Assembly: GCA_028641055.1 (NCBI GenBank)
Contig: CM054059.1
Coordinates: 108,822,263-108,886,262, forward strand
Source: Alopecurus myosuroides
Taxonomy: Eukaryota; Streptophyta; Magnoliopsida; Poales; Poaceae
Direction of reading: 5' to 3'
Length of the DNA stretch: 64,000 nt
In this document: positions 50,940-62,057 of the stretch, one piece after another
Position numbering within the stretch: position 1 is the first letter of the stretch
How the letters are laid out: every line of letters starts with the position of its first letter
The notes under the pieces: model-generated
Told to the model about the DNA's origin: nothing
Databases searched by the model: none
Seen by the model: the letters and a program-made list of their open reading frames with translations, nothing else
Made by a program: the position numbers and the translations under genes

Positions 50940-51375
50940 ATGCATCTTGGTGTTGCTTGATGTCTCCAAGATGCCTGTTGCTTGATCAAGATGGATGCCT
51001 GTTGCACAAGATGGATGCCTGTTGCTGTCTGTTGCTTCCTGTAGCTGAAACTTGTAGTTGATGCTTGTTGCTGTCTGTTGGATCTTGTAGTTGATGCTTG
51101 TTGCTGAAACTTGTAGCTGTCTGTTGGATCTTGTAGTTGAATTTGTGGCGTGTTGCTGAAACTGAATTTGTATTGAATTTGTAGCGTGTTGTTAAGAAAT
51201 GACCAAGATGGATCTTGTAGTTGATGCATGTTGTTGTCTGTTGCACAAGGTTGCTTGATGGACAAGGTTGAAACTGAACTTATGCTTGCTTGATGAATTG
51301 CTGTTGAAACTGAACTTATGGTTGCTTGATGAATTGCTGTTGAAACTGAACTTATGCTTGCTGTTGAGAAATGAC
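50940..51375 (+). repeat. Short degenerate repeats in the TNP2 3' region
   Basis: 50945-51250 holds variable repeats around TTGTAGTTGATGCTTGTTGC and CTGTTGGATC. 51264-51365 holds about 2.7 units of a 36-bp repeat starting GTTGAAACTGAACTTATG. No coding function is seen. Confidence 0.75.
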
Positions 51376-51386
51376 CAAAAAAAAGG

Positions 51387-51459
51387 TCGAGACCTGGGAC
51401 TCGAACCCAGGACCTCTAGTTCGAATAGATACTTCATTGCCACTGGGAGAGATATGTGA
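51387..51459 (-). repeat. tRNA-like sequence in CACTA interior
   Basis: The minus strand shows a perfect B box (GGTTCGAGTCC, 51407-51397) in a self-complementary T-arm, tRNA-like length, and a run of eight Ts (51384-51377) three bases past the predicted end, as for a Pol III terminator. The acceptor halves do not pair, so it is degenerate or not a true tRNA. Confidence 0.5.
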
Positions 51460-51842
51460 TCTTGTAATAGTAGGATGATTACAACATTTTATATATAACA
51501 TTTATGTGTGCCAATTCACTTAAACATAACTGAAATTTAACTGGAGGTTAATAAAATGTAAATACTGGAACTTGCTGGAGACTGACATAGCATCTTCAAA
51601 CACAGAATTTCACACACATTGCTGGAACACATTCCATAAACTGACATAACATGTTCAAACAACCAAAAGCAAACATAGGTTCAAAAGCTTAATACTCTAG
51701 CTTGACAAACTGACATAGGTTCCATAAAACTGACAGACACATCACATAAGTTCAAAAGCATTACTAACATGACTCTAGCTAGCTTGACAACCTGACATAA
51801 ACATCTTGTCAGTTCAAAAGCATCAGACGCTTCAGCTTAAGC
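51460..51842. other. Non-coding spacer between TNP2 and the B3-like gene
   Basis: AT-rich, with loosely repeated words such as CTGACATA and TTCAAAAGC. It should hold the 3' UTR of the minus-strand gene. Nothing else is supported. Confidence 0.5.
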
Positions 51843-52590
51843 TTATTCACACAACCCTCCACATGGCTTCAGCTTCTTCACAACCAACTTGAGACCTGAA
51901 GTGTTCTTGAGGGTGCGGCGAAACCAGAAGAGAAGGATATCTCCCACTTTGAACTTCTCGCCCAATTTGTTCACCACAGACATCCACTGCATCGTCATCA
52001 TGGCCCTGTTGTCACCTTTGGCTTTCCCAAGCAGGATCTTGACTTCACTTTTTTCATTTCTGCGATGATAGACCTTAATGGTAGCTTCCTTGCTTGGCAG
52101 GTGCCTTAGGTGCTTGCTGAGGTGATCCTTGGTATACTTCTTGGTGAAATACTGCAAGGATAATGTAAGCAATTAGTCTCTGTGCAAAAATATACCAACA
52201 TAGATGAAGAAAGTGTGGTGCAGGTCAATCTACCATTTTTCCTTTGATGTTGATGGTGTGTGACTTCTGCAAAGTGCAGATGTACAATGGCTTGTGTGGT
52301 TTGTTGTTGGCACAGAACTCCTTGAGCAATGCCACCTGTCGGTGGTCCATTGCAACTTTGTTGCCATACTCACAATATGGTGCATAGGTGTCATGGCCCT
52401 TATTACCTGGGCCTACATATATACAAGGATTAAGAAATGTAAATACAAAACTGAATCAGCAATACAACAAATCAGAAGCACGAGTACAAGCCATACCTCT
52501 GATGGTCTTGGCCCTAGTGCACACTTCATCATCACTAATGGCAATTGCGTCAACGGCAATTGCGTCAACTTCCTCCTGTTTCACATCCAT
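51843..52590 (-). CDS. B3-domain-like protein carried by CACTA
   Basis: Three exons on the minus strand, 52590-52497, 52412-52234 and 52151-51843, join in frame to 193 aa. Introns are GT-AG. The N-terminus is acidic (about 1-30). From about residue 70 the pattern resembles a plant B3 DNA-binding fold of the REM kind: LYICTL, then MYFTKKYTKDHL with HLPSKEATIKVYH, a middle WMSVV strand, KVGDILLFWF and a final LKLVVKKL strand. It contains only about one domain, shorter than most REM proteins. It is convergent with TNP2. It may be a captured host gene or an accessory CACTA gene. No stop or frameshift is visible. Fold assignment is by eye. Confidence 0.65.
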
Positions 52591-53118
52591 TGTGGCCTAA
52601 TAAAAAAAGACAACAATAATTTAGATACTACTTTACATGTATTTCAACTAATAGCTTATTATATCTAACAGCTACTAATGGAAATGACCAGTTCATCGAA
52701 ACAACTGATGCATCAGTCATTATTACTACAGTGAACAATGACAACTGATAAATGCAGTACCTGAACTTAATTCAATAACCAACACACAGAGACATCTTAA
52801 TCCAGATTGGGAACTTGTAGACCAGTACCAGTTTTAAAATGCAGTTGATTTACCATTATGAGGAAGCTAAGGTGATATCATTTCCAGTTATCCAAGAACC
52901 TAATCATGAACTTAAAATTCCAACCAGATCTATTCTTGACATGGTTTAACACATGAAACGTCATATTTCATCATAAGATCCACACTATCTAGGACACAGA
53001 GTCTTCTTCACGCTCAATAACAAAACAGGAGAATATCTTAGCGCAGGTGACTGATACGAAGAAGAGGCAAAACCCGCTCGATAACAAAACCCGCAAGTAC
53101 TCGCAGAGGCTGTTCTTT
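52591..53118. other. Upstream region of the B3-like gene
   Basis: 528 bp, AT-rich, without a coding frame. It should contain the minus-strand promoter; no clear TATA box was settled on. The sequence GATACGAAGAAGAGGCAAAA precedes the tandem array. Confidence 0.4.
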
Positions 53119-56100
53119 TTATTCAACGAAAAATAAAACTTTCTTCATGAACATTGTTAGTTGTTCCAATATGCACCTTTGTGTGGAATATGGGCACATT
53201 TAAACAAACTATGCCATGGATGTGGCCAAAACATCCGTCATTTCAACCGAAAGCCATGAATCTTCGTACGAGATAGCTCATTTCTGTGAACACATTTTCC
53301 ACCAAATTGTCGTATACCAAGTTTATTATTTTTGGTGGATACTAGGGCATATATAACAACACCACGCGAAGATCTTGCATCGTTTCGATTTTTTTTGAAT
53401 TTTCTGGAATTTTCAAAGCCGGTTTCGGTGAACGGTCAAAACGGGGGACATGACCGTTCGTACCTAGGGGTTGAATCTTGATGAACTCTTGGTGTTTCTA
53501 TGTTGAAATAGGTACTTGGCTACCTAGAAATGATTTTTTCAAAAAATAAAGAGAAAACTACGAGGCACCTGTAGTTCAAATTTGGCCCGGTTTCAGCTGA
53601 ATCGGCAGAAATTTGTCTTTTTCAAATGAGGTGTATTTTGAGCTATTCAGAGGTAGTAAGTTTGTTATTTGTAGATCAAACATGACATAATATATTTAGA
53701 ATTTTACTTTGTACATTTTTGCAACATATTTTGTGTATGTGCTTCACAAAACAAGCCGGTTTTGACACTCCGGGAAGGGAAAATGGTATTTTTATTCAAC
53801 GAAAAATAAAACTTTCTTCATGAACATTGTTAGTTGTTCCAATATGCACCTTTGTGTGGAATATGGGCACATTTAAACAAACTATGCCATGGATGTGGCC
53901 AAAACATCCGTCATTTCAACCGAAAGCCATGAATCTTCGTACGAGATAGCTCATTTCTGTGAACACATTTTCCACCAAATTGTCGTATACCAAGTTTATT
54001 ATTTTTGGTGGATACTAGGGCATATATAACAACACCACGCGAAGATCTTGCATCGTTTCGATTTTTTTTGAATTTTCTGGAATTTTCAAAGCCGGTTTCG
54101 GTGAACGGTCAAAACGGGGGACATGACCGTTCGTACCTAGGGGTTGAATCTTGATGAACTCTTGGTGTTTCTATGTTGAAATAGGTACTTGGCTACCTAG
54201 AAATGATTTTTTCAAAAAATAAAGAGAAAACTACGAGGCACCTGTAGTTCAAATTTGGCCCGGTTTCAGCTGAATCGGCAGAAATTTGTCTTTTTCAAAT
54301 GAGGTGTATTTTGAGCTATTCAGAGGTAGTAAGTTTGTTATTTGTAGATCAAACATGACATAATATATTTAGAATTTTACTTTGTACATTTTTGCAACAT
54401 ATTTTGTGTATGTGCTTCACAAAACAAGCCGGTTTTGACACTCCGGGAAGGGAAAATGGTATTTTTATTCAACGAAAAATAAAACTTTCTTCATGAACAT
54501 TGTTAGTTGTTCCAATATGCACCTTTGTGTGGAATATGGGCACATTTAAACAAACTATGCCATGGATGTGGCCAAAACATCCGTCATTTCAACCGAAAGC
54601 CATGAATCTTCGTACGAGATAGCTCATTTCTGTGAACACATTTTCCACCAAATTGTCGTATTCCAAGTTTATTATTTTTGGTGGATACTAGGGCATATAT
54701 AACAACACCACGCGAAGATCTTGCATCGTTTCGATTTTTTTTGAATTTTCTGGAATTTTCAAAGCCGGTTTCGGTGAACGGTCAAAACGGGGGACATGAC
54801 CGTTCGTACCTAGGGGTTGAATCTTGATGAACTCTTGGTGTTTCTATGTTGAAATAGGTACTTGGCTACCTAGAAATGATTTTTTCAAAAAATAAAGAGA
54901 AAACTACGAGGCACCTGTAGTTCAAATTTGGCCCGGTTTCAGCTGAATCGGCAGAAATTTGTCTTTTTCAAATGAGGTGTATTTTGAGCTATTCAGAGGT
55001 AGTAAGTTTGTTATTTGTAGATCAAACATGACATAATATATTTAGAATTTTACTTTGTACATTTTTGCAACATATTTTGTGTATGTGCTTCACAAAACAA
55101 GCCGGTTTTGACACTCCGGGAAGGGAAAATGGTATTTTTATTCAACGAAAAATAAAACTTTCTTCATGAACATTGTTAGTTGTTCCAATATGCACCTTTG
55201 TGTGGAATATGGGCACATTTAAACAAACTATGCCATGGATGTGGCCAAAACATCCGTCATTTCAACCGAAAGCCATGAATCTTCGTACGAGATAGCTCAT
55301 TTCTGTGAACACATTTTCCACCAAATTGTCGTATTCCAAGTTTATTATTTTTGGTGGATACTAGGGCATATATAACAACACCACGCGAAGATCTTGCATC
55401 GTTTCGATTTTTTTTGAATTTTCTGGAATTTTCAAAGCCGGTTTCGGTGAACGGTCAAAACGGGGGACATGACCGTTCGTACCTAGGGGTTGAATCTTGA
55501 TGAACTCTTGGTGTTTCTATGTTGAAATAGGTACTTGGCTACCTAGAAATGATTTTTTCAAAAAATAAAGAGAAAACTACGAGGCACCTGTAGTTCAAAT
55601 TTGGCCCGGTTTCAGCTGAATCGGCAGAAATTTGTCTTTTTCAAATGAGGTGTATTTTGAGCTATTCAGAGGTAGTAAGTTTGTTATTTGTAGATCAAAC
55701 ATGACATAATATATTTAGAATTTTACTTTGTACATTTTTGCAACATATTTTGTGTATGTGCTTCACAAAACAAGCCGGTTTTGACACTCCGGGAAGGGAA
55801 AATGGTATTTTTATTCAACGAAAAATAAAACTTTCTTCATGAACATTGTTAGTTGTTCCAATATGCACCTTTGTGTGGAATATGGGCACATTTAAACAAA
55901 CTATGCCATGGATGTGGCCAAAACATCCGTCATTTCAACCGAAAGCCATGAATCTTCGTACGAGATAGCTCATTTCTGTGAACACATTTTCCACCAAATT
56001 GTCGTATTCCAAGTTTATTATTTTTGGTGGATACTAGGGCATATATAACAACACCACGCGAAGATCTTGCATCGTTTCGATTTTTTTTGAATTTTCTGGA

Positions 56101-56608
56101 ATTTTCAAAGCCGGTTTCGGTGAACGGTCAAAACGGGGGACATGACCGTTCGTACCTAGGGGTTGAATCTTGATGAACTCTTGGTGTTTCTATGTTGAAA
56201 TAGGTACTTGGCTACCTAGAAATGATTTTTTCAAAAAATAAAGAGAAAACTACGAGGCACCTGTAGTTCAAATTTGGCCCGGTTTCAGCTGAATCGGCAG
56301 AAATTTGTCTTTTTCAAATGAGGTGTATTTTGAGCTATTCAGAGGTAGTAAGTTTGTTATTTGTAGATCAAACATGACATAATATATTTAGAATTTTACT
56401 TTGTACATTTTTGCAACATATTTTGTGTATGTGCTTCACAAAACAAGCCGGTTTTGACACTCCGGGAAGGGAAAATGGTATTTTTATTCAACGAAAAATA
56501 AAACTTTCTTCATGAACATTGTTAGTTGTTCCAATATGCACCTTTGTGTGGAATATGGGCACATTTAAACAAACTATGCCATGGATGTGGCCAAAACATC
56601 TTCGTACG
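53119..56608. repeat. 673-bp tandem repeat array, five full units and a partial sixth
   Basis: ATTCAACGAAAAATAAAAC starts at 53121, 53794, 54467, 55140, 55813 and 56486, an exact 673-bp period. Units look identical by eye except one site (GTATACC in units 1-2, GTATTCC in units 3-5). Unit 6 breaks off near 56600, where a deletion joins two ATC-TTCGTACG words. No open frame crosses a unit. Such arrays occur in large Triticeae CACTA elements; function is unknown. Confidence 0.97.
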
Positions 56609-56990
56609 TTTTAGGTTCCGTCGTCATCTTTGTGCAAACAATTTGGTTATTTGTACATCAAATATAACACATTTTAGGTTCTTTGTGTAAACAGAGTGTA
56701 AGAAGCATGATTCAACCCCGAGACACGGACGGTGACCGCGGCGATTTCGAACCGGTCTAGAAACAAGTGATAGAAATTCGTAAAAATCCAAAACAAATGG
56801 AAAAGTTATTCATGTTATGTGACATAGCAACCGAAATAGTTGGTTTGAATTAATCAATACCCAATTATTATTCCAAAGTTTCACATGTGAGGCCAAAAAT
56901 AGAAAGAAAACTCAAAAATTAGGTTCCAAATATTTTTTTTGATTTATTCCCGCTGTCCCGCCTCCTGTCCCGCCTCATCAGACCAAAATA
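56609..56990. other. Unique AT-rich region after the array
   Basis: Related in style to the 673-bp unit (AAATATAACACATTTTAGGTTC) but not a copy. No coding frame. It ends in the putative promoter of the TNPA-type gene. Confidence 0.4.
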
Positions 56991-57484
56991 TTTGGGGATC
57001 CCCGCCCCCGACCAATTAATTCCCGCCCCGACCAATTCATTCCCCTCTCTCCACCGACCAATTCATTCCCCTCAGATCCAATCCGCTCTCTCCCTACGGC
57101 GCACCACCGCACCACCGCACCACCTCTCTCCCTACGGCGACGGAGGAGGCACCACCGCACCACCGCACCACCTCTCCCCATCGCACCTCACCGCGCCACC
57201 GCACCACCTCTCCCCATCCCCCCTCTCCCCACCGCACCGCACTGCACCACACCGCCGCACACCCTACCTCTCCCCCGACGGCGACGGAGGAGGCACACCT
57301 CACCCCACCTCTCCCCACCTCACCGCGCCACCGCACTGCACCACTATCCCCTCTACCCTCTCCCCACCGCACCGCACCACCGCACATCACCACTATCCCG
57401 ACGACGGCGGCAGGAGGCGGGACAGGAGCCGCGACAGGAACGACGACGACGACCGCCACACCATCGATCTAAACCTCGTCGACG
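56991..57484 (+). other. CACC-rich leader of the TNPA-type gene
   Basis: Pyrimidine-rich sequence full of CACCGCACCACC repeats ends at a splice donor CGACG|GTGAGT (57484/57485). Frames here on both strands are low-complexity artefacts. It probably forms the 5' UTR exon. Confidence 0.55.
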
Positions 57485-57588
57485 GTGAGTTGTCCCGTCC
57501 ATCTCCCTTAGCTAGCTCCTTGTTCTAGGTTTAGGGTTCTTCTCCATAGCATGATTTGATCCCCACCTGCATGATTTGATCCATCTTA

Positions 57589-57735
57589 TTGATGCTACTG
57601 TTGTTTAGTTTAGGGCTTATTGATGCTACTGTTGTTTAGTTTAGGGCTCATTGATGCTACTGTTGTTTATTTTAGGGCTCATTGATGCTACTGTTGTTTA
57701 GTTTAGGGCTCATTGATGCTACTGTTGTTTAGTTT
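57589..57735 (+). repeat. 31-bp minisatellite in a 5' UTR intron
   Basis: About 4.7 copies of a 31-bp unit starting ATTGATGCTACTGTTGTTTA, nearly identical, lie between the leader donor and the first coding exon. Confidence 0.88.
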
Positions 57736-57892
57736 TACAATAACTCTGATATGAAATCATATTTGCTAAGAAAGAATGCTATATTTCCTAAGAAGGAAGT
57801 TAATTTCCTGTTACATCAAATTTTCGTGTGAACAAATTCTTTTCATTATAATTTTTTACTAACCAGATCAAAACCCCAGGTTGAGATCATCA

Positions 57893-60800
57893 ATGGCAAA
57901 GATGTCAAAGAAGAACCTGCTTGCCGGTAAGTAACCTTGTTCCTTATGCTTTTCCTGCTACCTTGTCTATGTTTGCTTCCATGTATCTCTAGCTTATTAC
58001 ATGCTGTTCTTGTAATATATGGTTATATTTTTTCATTGTATTGCATGCTATTATGTCCTGTTCTAGCTATGGTCATATTTTTTCTTGTGCTTGTTAAGGT
58101 ACCAGGAATAAGGATAAATAAAACATGATAGGATAGATAAATTGCCTAGAATGGGGTTGTTTATTAGTTCCTAATGAATTAATTGTACTCAATACCATGT
58201 TTCAAAGATTCAACTTACTTGTTTTCGTTGTCTTGCTTCTCAATGCAATTCAACCAAATCAAACTCATGGTTGCTTAATTTTATCTTTCAAAAAGAAGCA
58301 CCTGCCACGGAATACGAGAAGATTAGGGTTCAGCAAATGTTGAGGAACAATCGTATATTCCAGTCCCTTGGCATCGGTGCACTAGTATCCATGATTAGGA
58401 ATTCAAACAATGCTGGTACTGAAGCTAGTGCAATTACAACCAATGATTCAACATCTGCCATAACTCAAGACTCAAGATCAGAGTACAGTCCTGAGGACGA
58501 TGGAGTGATTGGTCAAGATGAAAGTGATGATACCGTAGTGAAGAAGCAAGTTAAGGTGGGTGTGGTGGTGGGAAGGGGGGGGGGGCTTAATTTGTGTGCT
58601 CTTTGTTTAATCTGTGCAAAGACTTTTCTTACTCATTATCTAATGCCATTGTCTTTGTTGTTTCTACGAGGCACCCAAGGTTTCTAGAAGGAAGAAGTGT
58701 GCTGTTAAGAAGATAAGCAGCAGAAGGACAAGCACACGGATACGCACACTTGATTCAACTCAATCTTCTGCAATGGCTCCTGGAAGGGTGGTGGCTCCAG
58801 ATCTAGAAGGAACTAAAAGAATGCTAGCTGATATCCGACCAGATCAAGATGACAACTGTCTCTTCAAAAGGCAGAAGAAGGTGTTGGCTCCAACCAGCAT
58901 GGAAGAAACCACACCACACCTGCATGTGGATGAAGATGTGGATGAAGGAAACACAGGGAACATGGATGGAGAAATGACAATGCACAATGATGGTGGAAGC
59001 TTGCTATGCGACAATGTACAAGGCCCGCTGCATGTGGATGAAGGAAGCTCCGGGAACATGGATGGAGAAAAGACTATGCAAGTCACTGAACAGAATCAAC
59101 ATACTTCTGATGGAGGCAAGTCACTCCTATGCCATTCCTACATTTGGTTTGATGTATCCATCTGTAGAACATGCCACCTTATTAGTGTATTCTGTTAACC
59201 GATGGCATGCATGTATATATGACATTCTGCTATATTTACATTTTCAGATGAAACTGCTTTGGTTAAACACAAGAGAAGGGGAACAGGGCTAGAGCGGTTA
59301 ACCAAGGGATTGGGTGAGAAGGTCACCATCCAAATTTCTCAAGGGATGAACCGTCCAGAGAAGCCGATGCAGGCTGCATTGCTTGCATCAGAGTGTGGCT
59401 ATATTGCAAGATCTGTTCTGCCGGTGCTGCCTCACTTTAAGGAGTACAAGAAAGACCCCAACATTGTCAAGAACTTCATTGGGAAAGTTTCTGTAAGCTA
59501 ACTGCTTTGAACCTGAATCTCATGTTCTTGCTATGGATACCCCTGGCAATATGATTATCTGACTGTCCCATTGCCTTGTTTCCTATTTTGGTAGGCCAAT
59601 TTTCACATTGACGCTACTGAAGAGACTCTTGAGAAGACTTGCAAAGACATCTTGAAGAAAGTATCAAAGAATAGACGCCACTTGATCAAGAAGGATTTCT
59701 TCAACGACGTGGCAGCTAATGAAGTTAGCGCCAAGTCCCCGGTGGAAGGCTTGTCAGACAATGAATGGAAAAAGCTGGTAGAACTGTGGTCTACCCCGAA
59801 ACACAAGGTATGTATGTTCACGCGCTATGAGTTTTGTTAATGCTTGCTGTGATGTATCTGCTGCTGTTCTTGATTGTACTTTGCTCATTTATTCTATTGT
59901 AGCAAACCTGTGAAAGTGCCAAGAAAAACAGAAGTAAAGTCAAGTTTCAGCAAAGGACAGGTTCTCGATGCTACGCTGCCCACATATATCAAACTGTAAG
60001 AAAACTCATGTTTTTCAATTGGCCTAAGAATATTTTGCCTTGAAAGCTTATAGTCTGCCTGCTGTCTTGATGGAAAATGTTTCAGAAGGAGGATCGCAAG
60101 GGCGAAACCTTGACTGCGGTAGACCTGTTTAAGGCTACACATAACAGCAAGAAAGAGGGTTTTTCCCAGGAAGTGCAGGCAGCTATAGTAAGTTACTTGT
60201 CTCTCCCAGGAATTGTTCAAGGCATACTTGATGTTAGATGATCTATTACATGTGTTCAAAACAGATAGGTTTAGATGGATTTTTTAGCAAGTATAGTAGT
60301 TAATACAGTTCTGCACTATGCTTCTACATGACCTGCTTGTGATCTTGGTTGGTGCCCAGCAATTCTCTCTAGCTTGTTACATGGTAGTATATATGTTGCC
60401 TGTTATATGATATTTTCAGATGTGTTGACTGTTATATGATATTTTCAGATGTGTTGCCTGCTAAGGTAGCTCCAATTTGCTATAACAGAATTTTAATATG
60501 TGTATGTATGTTGTGCATCTGTAATTGCAGAAGGACATGGAGAATATGTTGGATGATTCAGCACAAAAAGGCCAACAAAAGTCTGATGTCGCTGTTGTTG
60601 CTGATGTGCTTACCAAGAAATGCCCTTCAAGCACATTCCTCAAGAATGTTGGTCTTCAATCAAGCTCATCCAGGAAGTTCAGTAAATCAGATCCTGCTGT
60701 GGCTGCGCATGTCATTGAGCTAGAGGAGAAGCTGGAGAGGGAGCAAATCCAAAATGAAGCAATGCGGGCAGAGCTAGCTGAAATGAAGAAGAGGAGCGAA

Positions 60801-60920
60801 GAAGCAGAAGTTGCACAAGCTGTACGTGACAAGGAGCATCTTCTGCTACAACAAAAGACGGACGAAACTCATGCGCAACTAGCTCACCTGATGGCGTTGT
60901 TTGGAAGCAAGGCTCTCTGA
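57893..60920 (+). CDS. CACTA TNPA-type protein (Transposase_24-like)
   Basis: Eight coding exons, 57893-57926, 58296-58555, 58671-59115, 59248-59492, 59595-59807, 59903-59995, 60086-60187 and 60531-60920, join in frame to 593 aa without a stop. All introns are GT-AG except intron 3, which is GC-AG (GAG|GCAAGT). The N-terminal part is basic and acidic by turns. Residues about 250-465 match the plant Ptta/En/Spm family (RRGTGLERL, ALLASECGYIARSVLP, DNEWKKLVELW, KKNRSKVKFQQRTGS). The C-terminus (about 520-580) is a Glu/Lys-rich coiled coil. Such proteins bind subterminal repeats and assist TNP2. The ATG chosen is the first in the exon. Confidence 0.88.
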
Positions 60921-61760
60921 TGGTAAGTTCCCCTGTGTGTTTGCTGGGTTATTTCTCCTGTGAGCATCATGCATGTTCTGATTTTAAACTGTGAAGCTCT
61001 ATGTTTGGTTGTGAAGCTATAGCTGAAATGATTCCAGTTTCAGTTCTTTTCTGTATTGCTCAATGCACTTTCTGTTCTGAAGCTCTATGTTTTCTGAAGT
61101 TTCTATTCTGTTCCTTTTTTCAGGTCAGATAACAGGAAGTGATAGAAGTGCAGTTTTTTGTAAGTAGAAGTGGAGTTCAAGATAGAAGATAGAAGTGGAG
61201 TTTTTTGGAAGTAGAAGTGGAAGTAGAAGTGGAGTTTCTATTCTGTTTTCTGTTTTACTTTTTTTCGTTGGTACCTGGTGGTATCAGTTTTTCCTTCAAT
61301 GATTTGAATGAACCTTGAATGTATGAATTCTGTGAGAATGTATGAATTCTGTGAGAATGATGTGCCTTGAATATGAGTTATGTGAGGATTTGCATTCTGG
61401 AATGAGTTGTAGTTCAAATTTACTGGAATTCAAATTTGTATGTATGGATTTGAATTTGACCTATCTATATGCAATTGGGCTTAACAGTAAAAAGCCCATG
61501 GCATCAGCCCAACTACTAGTGGGCTGTATTCAATTATAAAAAAAAAATTCAATTTTAATGGACCAAAAGTAGTCAACAGCCAGGAAATACATTGGACCAT
61601 AAATAGGCCAAGGCCCAGATTCGAAATGGATGGAAAAGGCCTAGGCCCAGACGAAATTTCACATGAGCCTTTTAACCTGACAACAAATTAAAGGGAAAAA
61701 AAATTTATTGGGCTAAAACATTGGGCTGGCCCATTTGGTGGAGCAGTATGGACTGGGCTG
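60921..61760 (+). other. 3' region of the TNPA-type gene
   Basis: Non-coding, with short GTAGAAGTGGAG repeats (61140-61240) and CTGTTC/TTCTGT words. It grades into the right subterminal region. No gene is seen. Confidence 0.5.
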
Positions 61761-61764
61761 AATC

Positions 61765-62026
61765 TCTTCAATGACCTAGTCATTTGGTCATAATATTTGC
61801 CACGTAGGATTGGCCACGTAGGATGTGACGTGGCTATGGCAGGATATCACATGACCAAATCAGTTGGTCATAGGGTTATGACCCCTCTGATTGGGTCATA
61901 GAGTCTATGACAATTCCATCCAATTAGTCATTGACGATGAAATAAGACGCTCGGTATGTGACTTTTCATTTTTGGTCAAAAAGGGGTCATGAATCAACCT
62001 ACGTGACCTTCTAGTGACAAAAATTG
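61765..62026. repeat. Right subterminal GGTCAT motif cluster
   Basis: At least nine GGTCAT/ATGACC words or close variants in both orientations (for example 61785-61790, 61842-61847, 61862-61867), plus duplicated GCCACGTAGGAT. They are likely binding sites of the TNPA-type protein, by analogy with En/Spm. Confidence 0.7.
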
Positions 62027-62057
62027 AGGGTCACGTATCAACATATTTCTTGTAGTG
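62027..62057 (-). repeat. Right terminal inverted repeat of CACTA
   Basis: Ends ...CATATTTCTTGTAGTG, complement of the left end with one mismatch over 31 bp. Confidence 0.96.

Larger units (their letters stand above)
45766..62057 (+). mobile_element. CACTA (En/Spm-type) DNA transposon, 16,292 bp, apparently intact
   Basis: 31-bp terminal inverted repeats lie at 45766-45796 and 62027-62057 with one mismatch, starting CACTACAAGAAATATG. A perfect 3-bp target duplication ATC lies at 45763-45765 and 62058-62060. The element contains subterminal repeats, an open TNP2-type transposase gene, an open TNPA-type gene, a B3-like passenger gene on the opposite strand and a 673-bp tandem array. It sits five bases inside exon 3 of the antisense gene of A. 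With both transposition genes open it could be autonomous; this is inference. Confidence 0.96.

Noticed and set aside
53119..56608. CRISPR-like array
   Set aside because: Units are 673 bp, directly adjacent and without variable spacers, in a eukaryotic transposon. It is a tandem satellite-type repeat.
57094..57459. Valine/alanine-rich minus-strand frame
   Set aside because: Low-complexity translation of CACC repeats in a leader, with no domain.
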